From: Phragmites australis
Taxonomy: Eukaryota > Streptophyta > Magnoliopsida > Poales > Poaceae
Direction: 5' to 3'
DNA length: 64,000 nt
Assembly (NCBI RefSeq): GCF_958298935.1
Contig: NC_084940.1
Location: 16,363,146-16,427,145 of the forward strand
A program made the position numbers and the translations under genes. This document shows, in pieces, positions 57,917 to 64,000 of this stretch. The notes beneath the pieces were generated by a model. The model was not told the DNA's origin, searched no databases, and was given only the letters and a program-made list of their open reading frames with translations. Each line of letters begins with the position of its first letter. The first letter of the stretch is position 1.

Positions 57917-58675
57917 CTAGTCGCAGCAGGTGCAGAGGCAGTCGAGGCAGCACTCGCAGGTCTCGTAGCAGCAGAAGCAGCACAGGGCGGTGAAGATGCT
58001 GTGGACAGTTGAGCGAACATGAGAGCAAGTGATGTAGGGAATTTTGACAGAAAGTAAAATTCAGAAAAGCCCTGCCTCTTGGCAAAGATTAACACAGCGT
58101 GAGATGTTAACAAGGCATCGGTTTCATGTGCAAAGTAAACTTAGAATAGCAATAACAGCTGTAAGCCTGTAGGGGCATGCTGGATTCTGAATAAATTGAT
58201 CAGTTTTTTTGTCTAGCCTGTTGACTTTCGGATATGTATAAATTATCTTGGCTCTCCTTTAGATCTATAATGCAGGACTCCAAGAAATTAAGAATGCACA
58301 CCAGAGTATCTTTAGAGAAAATCAAGCCATCATAATGCAAAAATTAAGGGATCAGAGACGGAAACGAAAACACCGATGAATGAAATCATGGTCATGGAGT
58401 ACTCGTCTGGAAAGGTTGTTCCACCAAACTGGCATATATTTTCATGAAAAGGAGCAGGTTGCTAAAAAATCCAACAACAAATATAGAATACTGGTAAATA
58501 AACTGGACTGTAAAAAAAGAAAGAGGGATCAGTCAGCTGAATAGGACTGAACTGACCGGCATCCTCTGAAACTGAAACAAAACCCTCACCATGCATAGAG
58601 GCAGCCCTTCTCGTCATGGCGCCTCTGGACATGCTCGTAGTAAGACATCTCCTGCGACATTGGAGCGTAATACAT
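57917..58675 (-). CDS. Cysteine-rich CYSTM-type micro-protein, 55 aa
   Basis: Two minus-strand exons, 58675-58590 and 57998-57917, joined GT-AG across a codon (TG|C). The product starts [20 protein letters not shown], then DEKGCLYAC, and ends with a cysteine-dense tail [17 protein letters not shown]...CTCCD (14 Cys in the last 31 residues). This is the layout of plant CYSTM proteins: a short Tyr/Gln-containing head and a C-terminal Cys-rich module that probably associates with membranes; many family members are stress-related. The start is the first ATG after a TATA box at about 58788. An in-frame alternative start (MSYYEHV) lies nine codons on. The intron is 591 bp. Confidence 0.82.
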
Positions 58676-58787
58676 CTTCACTACCTCCTTCTAAGTAAGA
58701 TCTACCTGTCTGTTTTGTGATGAAGACTAGCTAGAGGAAGGGGAAGGGTTTCTTTTAAATCTGTCTGCATTGGAAGGAGTGGATAGC

Positions 58788-58795
58788 ATTTATAG
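58788..58795 (-). promoter_or_regulatory. TATA box of the CYSTM-type gene
   Basis: Minus-strand CTATAAAT lies about 115 bp before the start codon, in a purine/pyrimidine-rich promoter region. The spacing fits a short 5' UTR. Confidence 0.55.
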
Positions 58796-61606
58796 ATCGC
58801 AGCAATGGAACTATGAATACAACTGTTTTTTTTTTTTGACGTCTCTCAACTGGGTAAAGGTGTAGTATCTGTTCATGTGCTCTATGAACCCACCTGCCAG
58901 CAACCATTCTTTTTTTATAACCTAATTTTTTAAAACAAGCTCCGTTTGGAACAAAATTAATTTCGTAGGAAATGGTTTGGTTTACCTAGGATTGGGAAAA
59001 TATCGCGCTAGTGCTGAAAGGGGACTAACCAAAGACTACAGCTGGCCTTTATTTTCTCTAGTATGAACTCTAATCTTGTTTGTCTCCTTTGGGTTATTTG
59101 AGCCGGGATAATTTCATTGTCTTTTCTGGGAACAGGAGGCTCTTATTTGGGTGGTCAGTTCTGAACTTCTGGTGGGCTGAAAAAGTGCAGAAAAGTAGAA
59201 AACTGCCCAATCCCCAAACAACAAACTGCAAAGCAAGTTATGCGTGTCCTATGAACGAGGGCATAGAGGGAATCAAGGTCCTTCCAACTTGCCTCTGTTG
59301 GATATTGGTAGAATTTGGCAATGCTTCACAAAAAGATCCATCTGATGGCTCTAGATATCTAGTACGCGGTTGAAGTGTTCGTATTTTTTTTGCATAGTTG
59401 AGTTAGCATGAAATTACGGAAAAAAGTTTATTTTACTACCCACAACTATTCGGTTTGTCCGCTAACTCCCATACAAAATTTTGACTCATTTAACCCTTCA
59501 AACTATTTAGGCTGGGTCAATTTATCCCTAATGAAATTTGTCTCTTTTTTTGTTTATCCATGTACAAGTTGTGTTTTAGGTTCATTTTTTTGGAGTGATA
59601 GTAGAGATCATTCCCTATACTAGAAAAATGTTTCACGAACTTTTTGTAAGTAGTTTTCATACATTTTGATATCTAGGGTTAAACCAGTATCAGATGCTCT
59701 CATTGTGTAAAAATAGTCACGAATACCAGGTGTATATATGAAGTTGCGGTCATTTTTCCATACATGTTAAGACCTGCAGCTTTGACGGTCAGTTGGTAAT
59801 GTAATTACCAAGTCAAATGTACAACGATATAATCATGGATATCTATCAAAAGGCGACTGAATTTTTTATCCAATTGACAACATAGCACTAAATTAGTGGC
59901 ATTTTGACAATTATAAAAAACCCAATGTCATTTTGACAAATTGTCTGTAATACCCATGTTTTTAGCTATTACTAACAATGAACAATATACACAGCACATA
60001 TATATCAAATACATTGCACATAATATGGCATACAAGTCATATTATCTCATTCATATAGACAGTCCAATTACATACAGTTACAAGTACAAGTTCTTCATCA
60101 TATTACAAATCATGAATTTACATTTACAGCCTTGATCAATTTACACACAAAACATACATACATACATAAATACATATACTAGGACAAGAGTGGAATTCTT
60201 TTGAAATGTCTGCTTCTCGTAGAGAGCATTTTGCTATAGGAAGCTAAACATGGCAAAAACCTAAGCCAACTATTTTCTAAATTCCCTATGTATATTTTAT
60301 TATGGCTATTAATCAGCTCACAATTAAATATACATATAATTTTAGAAAATATTACAGAAAATCCAAATATCCTTCCAAAATCCTAATTCAAGTCATTTGA
60401 CTTTTCTAAGCCATGCCACTTTGCAGAAAAGCCTCTCAAGCCTCCAAAAATAACAAATTGACCATGGACCCTCATGCAAATATCAATTATTTGCCGAGGG
60501 CCAAAATACAAATAATCCACATTTTCAATACAAGGAAAATTCGGCCAGAAGATTCTTGCACCACAATTAGCTTCCAAAGGTCAAAAATTACAAGTTTGCC
60601 ACTTGAGAAATTACCAAAATACCCTCAAGTGCCACCTAGCCGGTTTATGTGTCACTGAACCAAGTCATCAAAAGCCATGCAATGTGATACCAAGCATGCT
60701 AGGTGTCACAATGCTTAAAATGTAAGCCATGAAAAAAATTAGCGAATGCATTATTGCATAATAGAAAAACAAGTGCATCTTCATCTATAAATATAGTAGG
60801 AAGGAAGGGTCATCATGGTAACCCTAATGCCATTTGCGCAAGGGGGAACCAAGACGGTCACCTCTGGCTCGTCGTCGCACTCGGATGTCCCGCACCACCT
60901 TCTTATCCTCCTCCCTTCTAGCTCCAAGTTGTGGGAGGATGCGCGCAAGAAGGAGGTTGAGGAGAGGCAACGTGGTAGCCGTAGGAAATGGTGACGGTCA
61001 TAGCTACCTGAGGAGGTGTGTGGGGAGCATGCAATGTGGAGGAGAAGGTGATGGCGGGGCGGAGCGACGTGAGGAGGGGTCGGCGGTGGTGGGAGGCTGA
61101 GCGCACGGGGAGGACCTGATTGAACGGACACGATTTGATGTTTCTAGAGGGACCTAGATGCAAATACCCCATAGACATATCTGGCCGCCAGTTTTACTTT
61201 GTGGTGAAATCGGACGACCCAAGTTTTATGGATGAAGTGGAGTGGATTTTTGCTGTGAACTCCACGTAGTTTAGATAATTAAGATGAGCTTATATATATG
61301 TTCGTCGCTTGTGGCACGTGGTGACACCTTGGATACGCTGCTTACGGCACTGTTCATTTTGCGTTGACTACATTAAATTAGCGCCCCCCCTGTAAAATAC
61401 ATAAAGAAAGTCGGATCTGTAGCATGTAGTTATTATAAGCAAATCTAACTAAGACGAAGAATATGCTCACGTTACCCAGATCTTAATATCGGTTGGAAAA
61501 GAAAAAAAAGAAAACACACACATATATAAATAATACGATCCTGGTGAATGCTCAAATAGAAATAAAATTACCACCACCATTTTGCCTGCACATGACGCAA
61601 AAGGCT
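58796..61606. other. Intergenic AT-rich DNA
   Basis: No gene seen. TGTAATACCCATG near 59945 resembles the start of a gypsy LTR (compare TGTAACACCC at 11596), but no end was found. The GC-rich part at 60830-61110 has open frames on both strands without domain likeness; a microsatellite-like (ACAT)n lies near 60152-60170. Confidence 0.45.
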
Positions 61607-62353
61607 TAGGGGTGAAAACGGGTTGAATTTTTTCTGACCACTGATCACCCGATCTATTTTATATGCTAATCGGATCTTAAATATCTAAAAGAAATCTTAG
61701 ATATCGGATCGGATCTCGGATAGTTATATCGGATGTTGGATTCGGATGTAAGGAGCCAGGTATCCGTTGGATCAGATATCCGAAAATAATTTCGGATATA
61801 TGCGAAAACTATCCGATAACTATCTACGCCTATATATCTTTAGAGCTTACAACTTATTCATATGGAGTCCTATAGAGACAATCTTTATATGAAAATTGTA
61901 TCTCTCAACGAGATATATAAGTTTGTAGTTGATAATTTTTTTTATTTGAAGTTATTAATATATTCAAATAATTAATAGAAGCTTTAGCCAATATATTGGT
62001 CACTCGTAACTTCTTCGATTTTGCTCTAACATAACTCCTTCTATAAGAGTATATTGTTGATTTGCTTATTAGACCTTTAACGTAGTTGAGTTTTGGTTAC
62101 ATGGATTGGTCGAATAATCATAACATATGCAATATATATGGTCGTCGTTTTTACTTAATATCTGAATAAATATTTGTGATCGATATTGTCTGTATCTGAC
62201 TTGTCATATATTTGATCCGTATTCGTGACATAGACTATTCGCATCTGTATCTGTATCTGACACTATTTGTGTCTTGCTCTGATTCCAAAGAAAAATGAGA
62301 GATAAAATATAGGATCAGCGATATCGGTACGTATCTGTCCGATTACACCCCTA
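61607..62353. mobile_element. hAT-like MITE
   Basis: It starts TAGGGGTGAAAACGGG and ends CCGATTACACCCCTA, inverted with respect to each other. The interior has recurrent ATCCGATA/CGGATATC words at both ends. 747 bp, no transposase. The expected 8-bp duplication is no longer recognisable. The terminal sequence agrees with the element in TOP6B intron 17. Confidence 0.75.
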
Positions 62354-63567
62354 TTAGTTCACGCTTGGACTGTTGGAAGTATGTGGCTTTGTACATCTAT
62401 TATCTTACTGTTATTATTGTATTTATTAAGAGGAAAGTAAAACTTAATGAGAGGAAGTGGCGACGCTCCTATGCTACTCAAGGAGTAGAAGCACTTAACA
62501 TGAGAAACCATGTAATGGAATTATCTCTGGTTACGTAATGGAAATCCATGATATTAGTAAGGGAACACTTATTGACATTATGGAGTGGAGACGAGGGGCG
62601 GAGGATGCATTAGGGAAAAGAAGAAAGGAGGTGGTGGAGCGGAAGGGGATGCGACCGACGCCGAGCTTGACAGTGGGTGCCGTGGAGGAGGCGATGGCGA
62701 CGAGCCCGACGAAGAGGGTGGTGAGACTCAGAGAGGGAGGGGAAGGGGGAAAAGGTGGGGAAGTTATGTGGGGAGGAGAATGACCGGAGCGAGGCCGATG
62801 CAAGGCGTGGGCGCTGCTTTTGCATTGATCGCAAGCAATTTCCACTCCGGTCATCCTTCTCTCTACTTTGTCTAAAACAATCCCGAACGTTCAGCTATTG
62901 TTTTTATCCAACGGTCAAGAATAAAAGGCAACGTGCACCCGCTACTTGAGCTCAACTTCAGCCCACGGTTGTGCTGGATAGATCACCAGCCTGGTAAGGT
63001 CTAGCAGGATCTTGTATACGGTTGAATGAATCTATTAAACTATGTTTCAAAAATGGCAAGCAAAAGAATTCATCAAGATGATATGACAGTCATATACATA
63101 ATAGATTGGCACCAACCTCTCCAGATGCCCAGAACGTAACTACATACTGAAATATAGATAATACATCAGCAAGAACCAACAACCAACACGACCTCAGATC
63201 AAAAACGAATGAAAGAAACCATCCACCACCTCCATAAAATGTGAAATGGACGATTTGCAGCGCGGATTCGGAATTTGGCACAACCTGATGGTACTTTAAC
63301 AGTCAAGTCAGCGACTTCGGTTTACAATTCGAGCTTCAGAAGTATCTAACAGCAGGTGAAAATGGCGAGACGTACTATGCAAAGATGCGTTTAGATCAGG
63401 ATCACTACGTAGTATATACCCTACTCCCTATATTATGAACAGACTACATTTGATTGCATATGTTGATGGAAAAGAAACTATAAGTGTTGCCGATACTATT
63501 AGCATGTCTGTAGCAGGAAAGGAACTCTGAAACAGACGCTGCTATGCTCTTCCATTTAATAGGATGA
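62354..63567. other. Intergenic DNA and 3' UTR of the next gene
   Basis: A purine-rich stretch at 62580-62800 gives open frames on both strands without known domains. About 63300-63567 is likely the 3' UTR of the minus-strand gene entering from the right. No other gene seen. Confidence 0.4.
62969..63015. repeat. 47-bp dispersed repeat, copy 2
   Basis: Matches 52893-52939 in 46 of 47 positions, same orientation; the flanks do not match. Confidence 0.85.
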
Positions 63568-63680
63568 CTAGTGGTGGTCTTTTTCTTCTTCGTCAGTAGT
63601 TTTCATTCCAGTGACATCCAGCAGTACAGAAGTCAAAGCGACTGCAGACCCTGACAGGAAAGCTGTCCGGAAGCTCCCAA
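63568..63680 (-). CDS. Last exon of an unidentified minus-strand gene (partial)
   Basis: A clean acceptor (TTTTGCACAG) at 63681 is followed by 113 nt ending TAG. If the first two bases complete a codon, the frame reads (V)GSFRTAFLSGSAVALTSVLL, then DVTGMKTTDEEEKDHH: a hydrophobic segment and a charged, hydrophilic tail, as at the end of a small membrane protein. Upstream exons would lie right of about 63740 or outside the window; I could not place them. The family is not recognised. Confidence 0.5.
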
Positions 63681-64000
63681 CTGTGCAAAACAGGTTAGCA
63701 ATGACAGATTGACAATTTAGCATTACTTCATCGAACAAGTTAATCACATAATGAAAAAAGAGGACTACAAATATTAGGGCCATCAGAGTGCAAGAGTAAC
63801 ATGAGTAATATGTTGAAATTGACAGTAAAGCATGCCTAATGTTTCATGTTGAAATTTTCCCAATGTAGAATTTACATCATAGAACTTCTGAGTTGTGACG
63901 ACCACACTGGATTCTCCTATCATGCCTTGTGATCACACTTCCCTTCTACCGCTTAGACTGCATACAGCATATCTAATTCCAAAGTATCCTTTGTGGCATG
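63681..64000 (-). other. Intron or flank of the partial gene
   Basis: AT-rich with no clear exon. If the exon at 63568-63680 is real, this is its preceding intron. A second exon could not be supported. Confidence 0.35.

Noticed and set aside
59945..60720. TGTAATACCC start as a gypsy LTR
   Set aside because: No matching LTR end, PPT, PBS or target duplication; similarity limited to about ten bases.
60781..61131. 116-aa minus frame and the plus frame opposite
   Set aside because: Pro/His/Ser-rich translation in GC-rich DNA with no domain and no splice context.
62531..62875. Open frames on both strands of a purine-rich stretch
   Set aside because: Composition effect (GGAGG repeats); no recognisable protein.

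Overview
The window is plant nuclear DNA, almost certainly from a grass (Poaceae). It contains intron-rich host genes of plant type, plastid-targeted proteins, a plant initiator-tRNA(Met) primer-binding site, and the nested LTR-retrotransposon layout typical of grass intergenic regions. No prokaryotic feature is present.

Left part, 1-39.2 kb: a nested transposon block. A truncated copia-like LTR carrying a 31-bp minisatellite (1-896) is followed by an old, broken Ty3/gypsy element A (917-10539, LTRs of about 255 bp). A CACTA element (1136-2709) sits in the 5' LTR of A, and a 2.78-kb solo LTR (4412-7193, target duplication GACTT) lies between its gag and protease. Next comes a LINE split into 10540-10917 and 37953-38740 by a minus-strand copia element of SIRE/Maximus type (10918-37947, target duplication GTTAG). 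That copia element was itself entered twice: its left LTR by a young gypsy element B (11596-24173, target duplication GTTTC), and its right LTR by gypsy C (32616-37156, same family as the solo LTR), which in turn carries a hAT MITE (34686-35384, 8-bp duplication). A tRNA-derived SINE (39021-39205) closes the block.

Gypsy B is the most remarkable unit. It has an extra ORF before gag whose N-terminus copies the histone H3 tail, lysine 9 included, in register. It also has a long intact gag-pol frame that is cut inside integrase and fused to a duplicated copy of the DNA that lies left of its own 5' LTR. This suggests unequal recombination followed by LTR-LTR recombination.

Middle part, 39.8-52.6 kb: three host genes whose exons could be read directly. 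They are DNA topoisomerase VI subunit B (TOP6B, minus, 19 coding exons, 695 aa), a plastid ribosomal RNA-binding protein of PSRP2/cS22 type (plus, 4 exons, 238 aa) and a chloroplast rhodanese-like protein of STR9 type (minus, 6 exons, 240 aa). TOP6B introns carry two MITEs, and a MITE-like repeat begins about 80 bp before its start codon.

Right part, 52.6-64 kb: mostly intergenic, with a LINE tail, a weak gypsy remnant, a hAT-like element (61607-62353), a 55-residue cysteine-rich (CYSTM-type) micro-gene (57917-58675, minus) and the last exon of an unidentified minus-strand gene entering from the right (63568-63680). The host genes act in nuclear DNA topology, plastid translation or RNA binding, plastid rhodanese chemistry and probably membrane or stress biology; nothing suggests that they form one pathway.
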